Both the position numbers and the translations under genes were made by a program. The notes beneath the pieces are model-generated. The model searched no databases and had not been told where the DNA came from. It saw nothing but the letters and a program-made list of their open reading frames with translations. Of a stretch of 64,000 nt of DNA, positions 1-9,970 are shown piece after piece. Position 1 is the stretch's first letter. Each line of letters starts with the position of its first letter. Origin of the DNA: Buxus sempervirens. Taxonomy: Eukaryota; Streptophyta; Magnoliopsida; Buxales; Buxaceae. The DNA lies in contig OX387194.1 of the NCBI GenBank assembly GCA_947561395.2, positions 10,030,048-10,094,047 of the forward strand. The letters run 5' to 3'.

Positions 1-2120
1 TGAATGGGATTCTACCATCATGTCTAACAAACTTGACTTCCCTTCGTTCTTTTGATCTCTCATATAATCAGTTTGTTGGAAACATTGCCCTATCTCCAAT
101 TACTGATCTCACATCACTAGAGGTTCTCATTCTTTCAGCTAACAACTTTCGAAGCTTAATTCCATTAAGTGCTTTCGCCAATCTTTCCAAGCTTGTGGCC
201 TTTTTCCTCGACTGTGCTCATAATGGTATGGTAGTTGAAACCGAATATTTGACTTGGATTCCAAGTTTCCAGTTAAAGGTCCTTCTTCTGTCAAATTGTG
301 CAGTCAACAATCTAACCCGTACCATTCCTAACTTCCTATACAACCAATATGACTTGAGATCAATTGAACTATCCAGCAATAACTTAGAGGGAAATTTTCC
401 TACTTGGTTGTTAGAGAATAATACCAAATTAGAAGCAATAACGTTAAGGAATAACTCTTTCACAGGTACTTTTGACCTCCCCCATCATCTCAACATGAAA
501 ATATTAGATGTTTCCCAAAATCACTTCCATGGCCAAATTCCAAAGAACATAGGTATGATCTTTCCTAATTTGAAATATTTAAACATATCTAGAAATAAAT
601 TCAGTAGCAACATTCTTCCATCATTTGGTGATCTATGCTTCAACTTGGGGAAGTTAGACATGTCTAACAATAAACTTTCAGGAATATTGCCAGAGCATCT
701 AGGGATGTGTTCCATGTTGGAAGTCCTTAACTTGTCAAATAATAGTTTTCATGGAGAAATATCCCTCACATTTTCGAACCTAGCAAATTTGGGGTTTTTA
801 TATTTGGATAGAAACAAATTCACAGGAAAAATCCCAAATAGCTTGTCTTATTGCTCCAATCTACAAGTCTTAGATATTAGTAATAACCTGTTATCAGGTT
901 CGTTGCCTCAATGGATGGGAAACATGTCTTCTTTGATAGGTTTTGACATGGAAAAAAATTTTCTTGGAGGGCCCATTCCACATGAATTTTGTAAACTTGC
1001 TGACCTTCTATTTCTAAACTTAGCTAACAACAATCTATCTGGCACCATCCCGTCTTGTTTTAGCCCAGAACGTATTGAACAAGTCAATTTTCAGGGAAAT
1101 TTGCTCACAGGAACCATGACACATGCCTTTTCTAAAAGCCTAAACTTAGTGATATTAAATGTTAGAGGCAATTACTTGACTGGAAGTATCCCGAATTGGA
1201 TTGGTAAACTTCCAAGATTGAGCATTCTTCTCTTGAAAGGAAATAGTTTTGAAGGGAGCATTCCAAATAATTTGTGCAACTTGTCAAATCTTATGATAAT
1301 GGACCTTTCAAACAATTCTCTTTCGGGTCCTATACCTTCTTGCTTAAATAACATTACATTTATAACAGCACGTGATAAAATTTTGGTGTTTCGTTCCTTT
1401 GGCGGTGGTTCTGAGTCATATTTGGAGGGTTATAGAATAACAATTCCTACCGAACTTCTTACCTATCAAGTTCAAGGTTTTCAAGTACAAGTGGAGTTCA
1501 CAACAAAAAAGAGGTCCGACACTTACAAGGGTTACATTCTGAATTTCATGTCTGGAATTGACCTCTCTTGCAACCAATTGACAGGTCACATTCCACCTGA
1601 AATTGGAAATCTAAGCCAAATCCGTGCATTGAACTTGTCCCACAATCATTTAACTGGACCAATCCCAATCACCTTCTCAAAACTTTTGCAAGTAGAAAGC
1701 CTAGACCTTTCTTACAATAACTTGACAGGCAAGATCCCTTCTCAACTGACTAAGCTCAATGCTCTGGAGGTCTTCAGCGTGGCTTACAACAACTTATCTG
1801 GGAGAACACCTGACTTGATAGGGCAATTTGGAACATTTGGAGAAAGCAGCTATGATGGCAATCCTCTTCTGTGTGGGCCACTGTTGCAGAACAACTGCTC
1901 CACAAATTCTACTGTTACTGGAGAGACAAAGATGAAAGAAACCGAAGGCCCCATTGACATGATAGCTTTCTATGCAAGCTTCACAGCAGCTTACATAACT
2001 ATTCTTCTGGGAATCTTTTTGGTTTTGTACATTAATCCATATTGGCGCCAGTGGTGGTTTCATCACATTGAGGCGTGCATCACCTCTTCCTACTACTTTA
2101 TCATAGACAATCTTCCATAG
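1..2120 (+). CDS. LRR receptor-like protein, 3' exon only (5' end outside window)
   Basis: This is a cell-surface receptor-like protein without a kinase, of the plant RLP class that perceives extracellular ligands together with a co-receptor. The reading frame is open from base 3, so the exon continues from upstream; the ATG at 33 is internal to the exon. The product shows about 20 tandem plant LRRs (LxxLxLxxNxLxGxIP), an island segment around residues 450-495 ending in the QVEFTTKKRSDTYKG region, four more LRRs, the C-terminal cap CGPLLQNNC, an acidic spacer, one transmembrane helix (about 650-672) and a short cytoplasmic tail. The exon and its downstream flank are a close paralogue of 53707-59443. 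The acceptor and signal-peptide exon lie left of the window, so whether the whole gene is intact cannot be judged; this exon has no lesion. Confidence 0.9.
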   Translation, partial: NGILPSCLTNLTSLRSFDLSYNQFVGNIALSPITDLTSLEVLILSANNFRSLIPLSAFANLSKLVAFFLDCAHNGMVVETEYLTWIPSFQLKVLLLSNCAVNNLTRTIPNFLYNQYDLRSIELSSNNLEGNFPTWLLENNTKLEAITLRNNSFTGTFDLPHHLNMKILDVSQNHFHGQIPKNIGMIFPNLKYLNISRNKFSSNILPSFGDLCFNLGKLDMSNNKLSGILPEHLGMCSMLEVLNLSNNSFHGEISLTFSNLANLGFLYLDRNKFTGKIPNSLSYCSNLQVLDISNNLLSGSLPQWMGNMSSLIGFDMEKNFLGGPIPHEFCKLADLLFLNLANNNLSGTIPSCFSPERIEQVNFQGNLLTGTMTHAFSKSLNLVILNVRGNYLTGSIPNWIGKLPRLSILLLKGNSFEGSIPNNLCNLSNLMIMDLSNNSLSGPIPSCLNNITFITARDKILVFRSFGGGSESYLEGYRITIPTELLTYQVQGFQVQVEFTTKKRSDTYKGYILNFMSGIDLSCNQLTGHIPPEIGNLSQIRALNLSHNHLTGPIPITFSKLLQVESLDLSYNNLTGKIPSQLTKLNALEVFSVAYNNLSGRTPDLIGQFGTFGESSYDGNPLLCGPLLQNNCSTNSTVTGETKMKETEGPIDMIAFYASFTAAYITILLGIFLVLYINPYWRQWWFHHIEACITSSYYFIIDNLP

Positions 2121-3829
2121 ATTAATTTCCTTTATGATAAACTGTGCTATCTTTACTTTGGAGTTATAAGTAAGTTTGGCTTTTGTCATGTTATGAAAAC
2201 GTTTGTAATAAACTATATACCCTCTTTTGTAATGTCATTTTACAAAGATGTTTGTGTAGTTTGTTGTTCAGTAAGACATTTATCAATTGAAACAAATCCT
2301 CGGTTGTTAATAAAAATTTGTGGGTTATCCTAGAGAATTAATGAGAGGATTGAATCTCACACACACACTTATGCCATATGCATAAATGCCCTGTAAGAGT
2401 TGATATTTTCTTCCAACGTGTTATTGTCACTTGTCTTCTATATAGAACTAATCACCTTTTTGGAATCGCACGAAAGTATAATTATTTTTAAGTAAATAAT
2501 AACTATTTATTACTTAAAGAACATTAATATAGGGTATTTTAGAAATATTTTTTTCTAGAACTAATTAAGGTAGATCATAAATCTAACACTCTTCACACAA
2601 CTATTAAGTTGAGATAAAATTTGAACAATAGGTCCTTAAATTAGTAAATTCAGCTCATTTTATAACCTCGTACCTTGTTCTATAACCTTACATCCTCTTT
2701 CCGATTCACATTTTATATCACTTGATTGAGCTTCTACATTATTTCGAAGTTAAGTTTATTATTCAGAAATTAAATTTGGAAATTCAGCTCATTTTATATT
2801 TCCATTTAAAGAAATGAAGCAGTGTGCTATTATTTTGGAGAAGATCTATATTATCATTTCTTAGATATAAGCAAAATGATTTATATGCTTCACGGACTTG
2901 CAAGAAAAACCAAAAAGATAGTCTTTGTTACTTTATCATATATAGTCTTTGTTACTTTATCATATGCTTCAGAAATTACTTTACACCAAATCTATCAGAT
3001 AGTCTTTGTTACTTTATCATATATAAGAACTTCAATTAGATGCAACATTAGCAAATTTTTTAATTAGCACTCAAAATTTTTTTGAAAATAACCCATGCAA
3101 AATAAATGATCCAACTTTATGTAAAGCGAAAAAAAAGTTTTTATTAGTAGGAAAAAAAACATTTAATATGTAAAGATAGTAACACTAATTAAAAGAAAAA
3201 TGAAAATAATAAAAATAATTTTGAATTTTAATTATTTCAAAACATTAACTCAAAAACTTTACACCTTTAAGTTCTTCCCTGTTTCTATCACTTGATCTCC
3301 TTAGTTTCCACTAAAAATGACTACGGAGCGATATCATGCATGAGTTAGAATCTGAATGTCATCACCTCATTGAAATATAAATCTACTAAGAAATGCTATC
3401 CGCATGCATCATTCTAAATTGCTTTAGAATAAGGTAATTTCTTTTGAATTTTTCCAACAAGTATCGGCAAGAAGTAAAGTCGATCCCTTTGTTCTAAACC
3501 GATAATTTTTTCTTAAAATAGAAATTTAAAACCATTCTAACATAATGTTTTTTCTCATTTTTTTTCAAAATCTATTTTTCGTTCTCATACTCGACGATAA
3601 AGGGTAGTTATTTATGGGGATCTTGGATTTTAGATTCAGATTTGAATGATGCTGAAAATCTAGACATAGTTGCTGAATTTTAGAATCGAAAACCTTATTT
3701 ATAATGTATTAGATTTTAGAATATGGTCAACTAGAATTAATCTAAACTTTCATTTCGTTGATTCTGATTATTGAGATAGATTTTATAGTTTTCATTTTAA
3801 TAATTGCACTATAAATAGTAAATTGCATA
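2121..3829. other. RLP downstream flank (duplicated block)
   Basis: This stretch has no gene. It is the 3' UTR and intergenic flank of the RLP unit and matches 55827-57480 almost base for base. More diverged versions follow the RLP pseudogene (29560-31100) and lie inside the long intron (36650-36941 and 51201-51780). Confidence 0.8.
2919..3022 (+). repeat. Triplicated 23-bp motif in the RLP flank
   Basis: The motif TAGTCTTTGTTACTTTATCA plus three bases occurs at 2919, 2943 and 3000. The paralogous flank near 56650 has one copy, so this is a local expansion in unit A. Confidence 0.75.
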
Positions 3830-4720
3830 ATAAACATAAAATTGTATAAAAAATGGATAACATAATAATTACTATTATAATCATTACCATGCTAAAATAT
3901 AAGATCGCTTAATATTATAATATTAGAAATTAGTATTTTCTAATACTATTCTCGTAATATTGTTACAATATATACAATTAGAATATTATAATAGTACAAT
4001 ATTTTTAAGACATTATATTTATTTTATTAATTGATATAATATTTATATATTACGGTATTATAATATAAAATTTATAAGTATGATAATATTATCATAATTC
4101 AGTATCATTTATTAATATATTTTCTGGTAATATAATTCTTTTATAATTATAATATTAATATAACGTCATGCTATGATTATAACACTATCATAATAAATAA
4201 ATTATAAAATTATCATAATATAGAATCCATTATAGTATAATTATTTATTTTATAACATTATTAATTATTTTATTTATAAGTATAATATTGTCACGTTATG
4301 ACGTTGATTATAGTTACTATATTATTATTTTTATTATAATATTATATATTATATATTGTATTTATTATTATATTATGATTTAAATATAATATTTATTTAT
4401 TTATTATTATCTACTTTATTATTCTACAAAATTATAGTATTATTATTGCATAATAGATATTAGAATAATATAATGAAAAAATAATATGATTTTAATAAAA
4501 CAATAATTTATTATATATCATATTTTATACTAATTTAATAGTTATATATAATAATTAATATTATAATTTTATGATGCTTAGTAATATTGCTTGTAATATT
4601 ATCGTATTTTGTTGAATAATATGATAGCAAATACTATTATTGTTACTACATTAAAATTTTATTGAATTATGCTTTTATTTATTTATTTATTATGTTTGTT
4701 ATTTTTTTTTAACAAAAATG
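3830..4720. other. Extremely AT-rich block, about 0.9 kb
   Basis: This block is almost entirely A and T, rich in TATAATAT and ATTATTA words, and has no ORF. The same block is retained at 57480-58440. Shorter relatives lie at 31100-31460 and 51780-52140, always the same distance behind an RLP 3' exon. Confidence 0.8.
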
Positions 4721-5534
4721 TAATGTTTATTAAAATTAAGTTTTCATATAATATCAATATATTAGCTAGTGTCCTAGAGTCCTAATTATTAAGGATTTTA
4801 TTATAAGGCACGGTTTTTCCGGGTAAAAATCCCATAATTCAACTCTAAGAAAATATTTTAAATGATTATAGAATTAATTTCTTTAACCTCGATGATAGTC
4901 ATGAACCAGATGCCTCTCCTTGAATCTAAAATTGAATTATTGCTAGAAACCATAATCCAAAATGCTATCAGATGCCCCCCATGTCGGTTGCATAATATTT
5001 TTCTTTCTGTCTACCAATTTCATAAAGAACTACATGGTTAAAAAAGGGAGCAAATAAGCACAATTAGAAAGCACTCTGCAACAAAAACTTCTATAACGCC
5101 TGTCTAAGGAGGAGGAGGAGTTTACTTTTTCCAAACCTAACTAACGGTATGAAGAAGGAGAAAGCTAAATCTCTCATCGTTGGCGTACCTTCTTTGGGTT
5201 GACAAATGATAACATTGCCAGCTCATCCACAAAACGACAGCAAGGGCAAGGGCCCACTAGTCCTGGTTCATCCTTATCTCATAAGCAGTATCAGTCCATC
5301 CCATCCACCACCAAGTGCATCTCTTTTCTCACAGAGTTGGTTTGGTTATATCGGACGCTGCCCAGGCCCACCGTGTTCAATTTGCTTTCCAGTTATATAA
5401 ATGGATAGGGCCTATGACAGCCCCAAACACCCCATGTTATACTTGTAGGGACCATTCAGTTGCGGTTCTTGGCCTTTTCTCCTCGGCTAGAGCACCCAGA
5501 CCTGTCGTCGGAGTTCAGATTCAAGTAGCGTCTC
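4721..5534. other. RLP-unit distal flank, promoter-proximal type sequence
   Basis: No supported gene. The block matches 58440-59227 closely and 32400-32830 more loosely. In the third copy it lies about 0.7 kb upstream of the RLP start codon at 33560, so it is probably the upstream region of the next RLP of an ancestral array, whose coding exons are missing here. Short ORFs in this stretch do not look like proteins. Confidence 0.55.
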
Positions 5535-5542
5535 TATAGAAA

Positions 5543-5893
5543 GGAAAAGTTTGTTTTTAGTAATGATTTTTCAAAATAATTCAGATTTAGTTACTTATTT
5601 TTGATAATTAATAATTAGTGTTATTTTAAAACATGCTTGACCAACAATGTTATTTTACTATTTAAAAAAAAGTTCCTCCAGAAAAAACCCTCGAAAGACT
5701 TGCAAACCTCATTTATAACAAAATGATCAAAAAAATTTTCAAAATCTTTTGAAGTTATTTTTATAAGAAATTTTTCATAAAATGATAATGATTATAATTA
5801 TTTTAAAAAATATTATTAATTTTTAATTATTTAAAATTAAGTGATTGAATATAAATTATTTTAAAAAATATCACTAAAACCCATTTTCTCCGG
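5543..5893. mobile_element. MITE, 351 bp, with 8-bp target duplication
   Basis: The insertion is flanked by TATAGAAA at 5535-5542 and 5894-5901. Its ends are imperfect terminal inverted repeats of nearly 40 bp (GGAAAAG... against ...TTTTCTCC). The interior is AT-rich and non-coding. Unit E around 59228 has the site without the insertion. The 8-bp duplication suggests a hAT-type origin. Confidence 0.7.
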
Positions 5894-6054
5894 TATAGAA
5901 ATACGTTTCGCAACCCCGTGACTGCAGAGACTGATCCAGTTCAAAGCATCTGCAGTGGCTGGACCCCCAAGAAAAGCAGAACCCAGTTTCTATCTTCATC
6001 TCTTCGTTTTAGGCGGCCACATCAGATATCTCAGACAATCAATGTAACATGGAC

Positions 6055-6262
6055 GGAATGAAATCTTATGCAGTTCTATACTGCATTCTTTATTGATGTG
6101 GCCGTGAGATGCTGCCATGTAGAGCATCTCACGGATTGTGTTTAATCAAGTGGACCCCATGTAAAATAATGAAAAATATGAACCGTGAGATGCTCCACAT
6201 GGCAGCATCTCACGGTCATAGCAGTGACAAATACAGTGTAGCATTGTAGCAGATGTCATTCC
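6055..6262. mobile_element. Mutator-type MITE, 208 bp, with 9-bp target duplication
   Basis: Target duplication AACATGGAC lies at 6046-6054 and 6263-6271. Terminal inverted repeats are GGAATGAAATCT and AGATGTCATTCC. The paralogous locus near 59380 is an empty site with one AACATGGAC. Inside are two hairpins with stems of 12-13 bp based on CCGTGAGATGCT. A 9-bp duplication is characteristic of Mutator-like elements. It has no coding capacity. Confidence 0.88.
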
Positions 6263-6401
6263 AACATGGACAGTTCTAGAGGTACAAATGGTAGGCACAT
6301 CCGGTTGACGCTTGTTACAAGATGGGGACCATTCAACAACATCTCTCCTGAGATAAGCTCCTAGATAGGGACCATGTAATGTGGGGGGATGATGTAACAC
6401 C

Positions 6402-7132
6402 TAGGGCTGTAACTCCGTGCCGTTTGGTTCGGGATAGCCTCAACCCAAGACCAAACCAAAGTTAATGATGGTCGGCCCAAACTCGAACCGAACCGATTAT
6501 TTAAAGAAAACTTGTAACCCAACCCAAACTGAACCGAATTGCAAAATTCGGTTCAGTTCGGTTCAGTTTGGGTCATTTTTTCATATTTAAAACCTATTAT
6601 CAAGAGAGAGATTCCTACTTTTACCAAAAAGAATTTAAAAAATACACACAACAAATTTAAAGGATCATCACTTACATGCTGTCTAATCCCTTAAGTAGTT
6701 CACATACATACATAAGATAGAGCAAAGAGCTTAGAATCCCAACTTATATGTTAATTGTTTTGGATCGCACTTTTGAGCTCATGAATCAATTTAATAATTA
6801 ACTATAAAGATTTATAAAATAATAATCTTATTCATTATTTTATAACTTATAAGTTATATTTTATTATTGCAGCTTTATCTATTATATATTTTATATACAT
6901 TATTATATTTCGGTTTGGTTTTACACTTAGGAAATTCGGTTTGTTTTTCGGTTCGGTTCTGTTATCCCGAGCCTTTAACCCAAAACCAAACCAAAAAAAT
7001 TCGGTTCTCTATTTTTAGAACCAAAACCTACCCAAAGACTATATAACCCAAACCAAACTGACCCAAAGTCAGATTGAATCGGTTTGGTTTCGGTTTCGGT
7101 TTCGGTTTTAACCGACCCAAGTTGCAGCCCCA
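6402..7132. mobile_element. hAT-type MITE, 731 bp, with telomere-like GGTTTGGTTCGG runs
   Basis: Ends are TAGGGCTGTAAC and GTTGCAGCCCCA, which are inverted repeats of each other with two mismatches. The flanks GTAACACC (6394-6401) and CTAACACC (7133-7140) form an 8-bp target duplication with one mismatch. Subterminal regions carry many direct and inverted CGGTTTGGTT words; the middle is AT-rich. No transposase. Confidence 0.8.
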
Positions 7133-7140
7133 CTAACACC

Positions 7141-8240
7141 CCCACCTTCGACCCTTTTCTTCAACTCTCTTTTTCGCCATTTTATGTGCCTTGTTTCTTT
7201 CTTTGAATTTTCGGTCTTTGTGGTACCCACCACGATCCATATCCAAGCAAAAGCTACTTCTTCCTCTTTTCACTCTCTTCATATATATATATATATTTTT
7301 TGCGGTAATATCTGTCTCTTCATATCTTACTTTTCTTCCTTACGCTCCCTTCTTTAATTACTTAATAATTATTTCCGTTTATTAGTAATCTTCTGTATAT
7401 ACAAGGTATTAGGGATTAAAAGGATTCTTGATTCTCAAGTAATTACCATTTCTCCTCTTTGTTGCTGTCTTCGAAGGAAACTTTCGTTAACAATGGACTT
7501 TGGTTTGAATGGTATCTGTTCCTCGTCGCCCACATAGTACGGTACAGAAAGTAATTTAGCATTTAGTATTTTTAACACAAAGTAATTTAGTATTTAGGTA
7601 TTAAAAAATACTTTTATATTACTTTAATTCGTAATTTCCATCACAGGAAGAGAGAGAAGGGAGTGAAACCTGTTTTTTGATGTTAGGGATGACTACACAA
7701 TACAATATTTTCATTTTTTGTACTGGCAAACTTGTAAATAAAATAATCTCTCTCTTTTTTTTTCCATGCATATTTCCACATACCTCAAACCTCAGAGAAA
7801 TTTACCACATGGCAGAAAATTAATCCCTATTTCTATTGTTTTTCTTTCACAGAATTTTGCAATATAATAAAAAATTTTGATGACTTTCATTACAAATGAC
7901 AATATCTCAGCTGGTTGCAGATTTTCTCACCAGCCATGAAACCCATTTATGTTGTTCTTTCTTATGAATGATATGTATTTTTAATTTCAGTGGGAAACCA
8001 TTTACAATTTCCTAATAACTACCTCACACATGAACTCTTCTCTGATGAAGCCAGATTCCTATGTCGGCTGGCATCCAGACCTCGTTTTGGCATTTCTACT
8101 ATTGGCAAGTTTATATGTGCATACATATGTTTCGTGCATGAATGTGAGAGAAATAGGAGAAATAGAATTAGGGGGTTGGTGTGGGGAGAAGGTTTTGGGG
8201 AGAGATATGCCATTGTAACTATGATGTGATACTGGTTCTT
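7141..8240 (+). other. Possible 5' remnant of an unrecognised gene
   Basis: A pyrimidine-rich leader-like stretch (7141-7490) precedes an ATG at 7494 reading MDFGLN, followed by a possible donor GTATCT. A good acceptor (polypyrimidine then CAG at 7988-7990) leads into an open stretch that stays in frame with that start and reads GNHLQFPNNYLTHELFSDEA. I do not recognise the product and see no clear downstream exons. The splice pair could be chance. Confidence 0.2.
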
Positions 8241-9930
8241 CTTTCTTTACGCGCGCGCGCACACACAAATATATATTCATATTAATTGGTAAAGATACGC
8301 TACTGTAACCTTTGCTCTTGCTTAATAATCTTTTTGGTTTGCATTTTGGGGTGCATGCAACCATGCATTTCATCTTCATTGCATCTTGAAATGGGTGAAC
8401 TCACGGATTCCTCAAGCGCAATGCCCCATGTTCCGTAGGGATTGGCAATTCAAAGGATGAAATCCTCATACAATATGGTCATTTTACTTTTAGTCTCTAG
8501 TCTAATTTCAGAAATTCTTGCTTGATGAGAAACTAGGTAATAACTTTTTTGCCAAATCTGTTATTACTATTGCTTCTTCTGGTTACTCTAGGTCATTGAA
8601 GTTTAAGGGTGTTTCCTATTCAGATTTTGTAAATGATTATTCTGCCCAATTTTTTTTTCCCTTTTTTTTATTGTTTTTTTAAGCCGGGTTTAGAGACAGG
8701 TCATGGGCATGAGTCTGTGTTATTTGTCCTCTATGTTAATCCCTTTATAGAGGAAACTCATTTCTTCTCTTCTTTCCTTTTCCCCTGAACACAAACCTGA
8801 AACTGAAACAGGAACGGTGAATAGAGGAAAAAGGAAAGATGAATGGAAAATAAGGCCTAATTCGGATTAAATAATGGGCTTCTGGCCCTAAAAGCACAAT
8901 GCCTGAGAAGATGTGGAGGTATTCAGTTGTCCTGTACGTCTATAATTTTCACCTTTTTCATTTCCTTTTCTATGCTTTGGAGGAGGGGATCATACAGGTC
9001 TCATAACCTATTGCTTCATTTACTGGTTTATGATTTGTTGCAAGTAGGCATTGCTGTCATCGATCAGACTGGGGGATCATGATTTCACATTTCAGCTAGC
9101 AAGTCATTTGGGCACAATATTAGAACTAAAGCTTGATCGTTTATTTGATTAAGTAGTCATAACGATGACGGTAAGATTTTCTTGTCCAAACGAGACAGAA
9201 AAACGTAGATTTAAAGCCAACTAAATCATATCTGAACACAATTTAGTTCTTTGGGGCCTTGTCCTTAAGAACGAAAATCACTCATTAATACGAGTGAAAG
9301 CATGACCAAAAGTGCAATTAACAAAATCCCTCGCATTACCAAAAAAAAAAAAAGAAAATTAACAAAATCCCTCTAATGATGGAAGGGATTCTGCCAAAAG
9401 CCTACAACCCAACCTGTTGATTGGTCTATTTAAATTAAAATTTTCAACAATCTCGAGTGTTAGATTTTTATTAAATTTTTTAACATTCGCAGACCAATCA
9501 CAAGCCTGCTAGAAAGTGGTGGCTGCAAGAATTTCACTGTAGAGAATGAGGGGCGCCTCATGATCCTTCAAATTCTAGCGATCAATGAAAACAATGCTGA
9601 TACTAAGTCAAAGTCTCCCCCATTCAATGAATGTAAGGAGACACTAACATCTCTTGTACTTATTCTTTCATTTTTCCAAATAGGACCAACCAAATGACTA
9701 ATGTATGAAAACTGGGTGCAGATCCTTTCTTTTTCCGGAGTTATTTTAAATGATTTCAAATCCAGTTTTGAATTGACAAGCAATCAACATTGTCTACGCT
9801 TGAATCAACAAAGGAGTGAATGTAAGCTAAACCCAATCCAAGAAAAGAAAAGATAAGACTTTTAAGAAAATTGGGGATGCATCATCTCTGTTTTTCTCGG
9901 GATAAAAAGGTAAAACAGACGAGTCAATGA
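8241..9930. other. Intergenic DNA, nothing recognised
   Basis: It contains a (CG)n/(CA)n dinucleotide tract near 8250, poly-T tracts and no ORF with protein-like composition. It ends at the poly-T that marks the LINE tail. Confidence 0.5.
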
Positions 9931-9970
9931 TTTTTTTTTCTTGGTGGGAAACGAGGAAGCTGAAATTAAA

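Noticed and set aside
1794-2189. Minus-strand ORF of 131 residues over the RLP 3' end
   Set aside because: It is a shadow of the RLP coding strand and is seen again opposite 55500-55772 only because the exon is duplicated.
5199-5539. Small ORFs conserved between 5199-5408 and 58891-59184
   Set aside because: Conservation covers the whole duplicated block, including non-coding parts; the ORFs shift frame between copies and match nothing I recognise.
6402-7132. Interstitial telomere-like repeat, from the GGTTTGGTT words
   Set aside because: The words are irregular, on both strands, and bounded by inverted ends and a target duplication, so a MITE explains them better.
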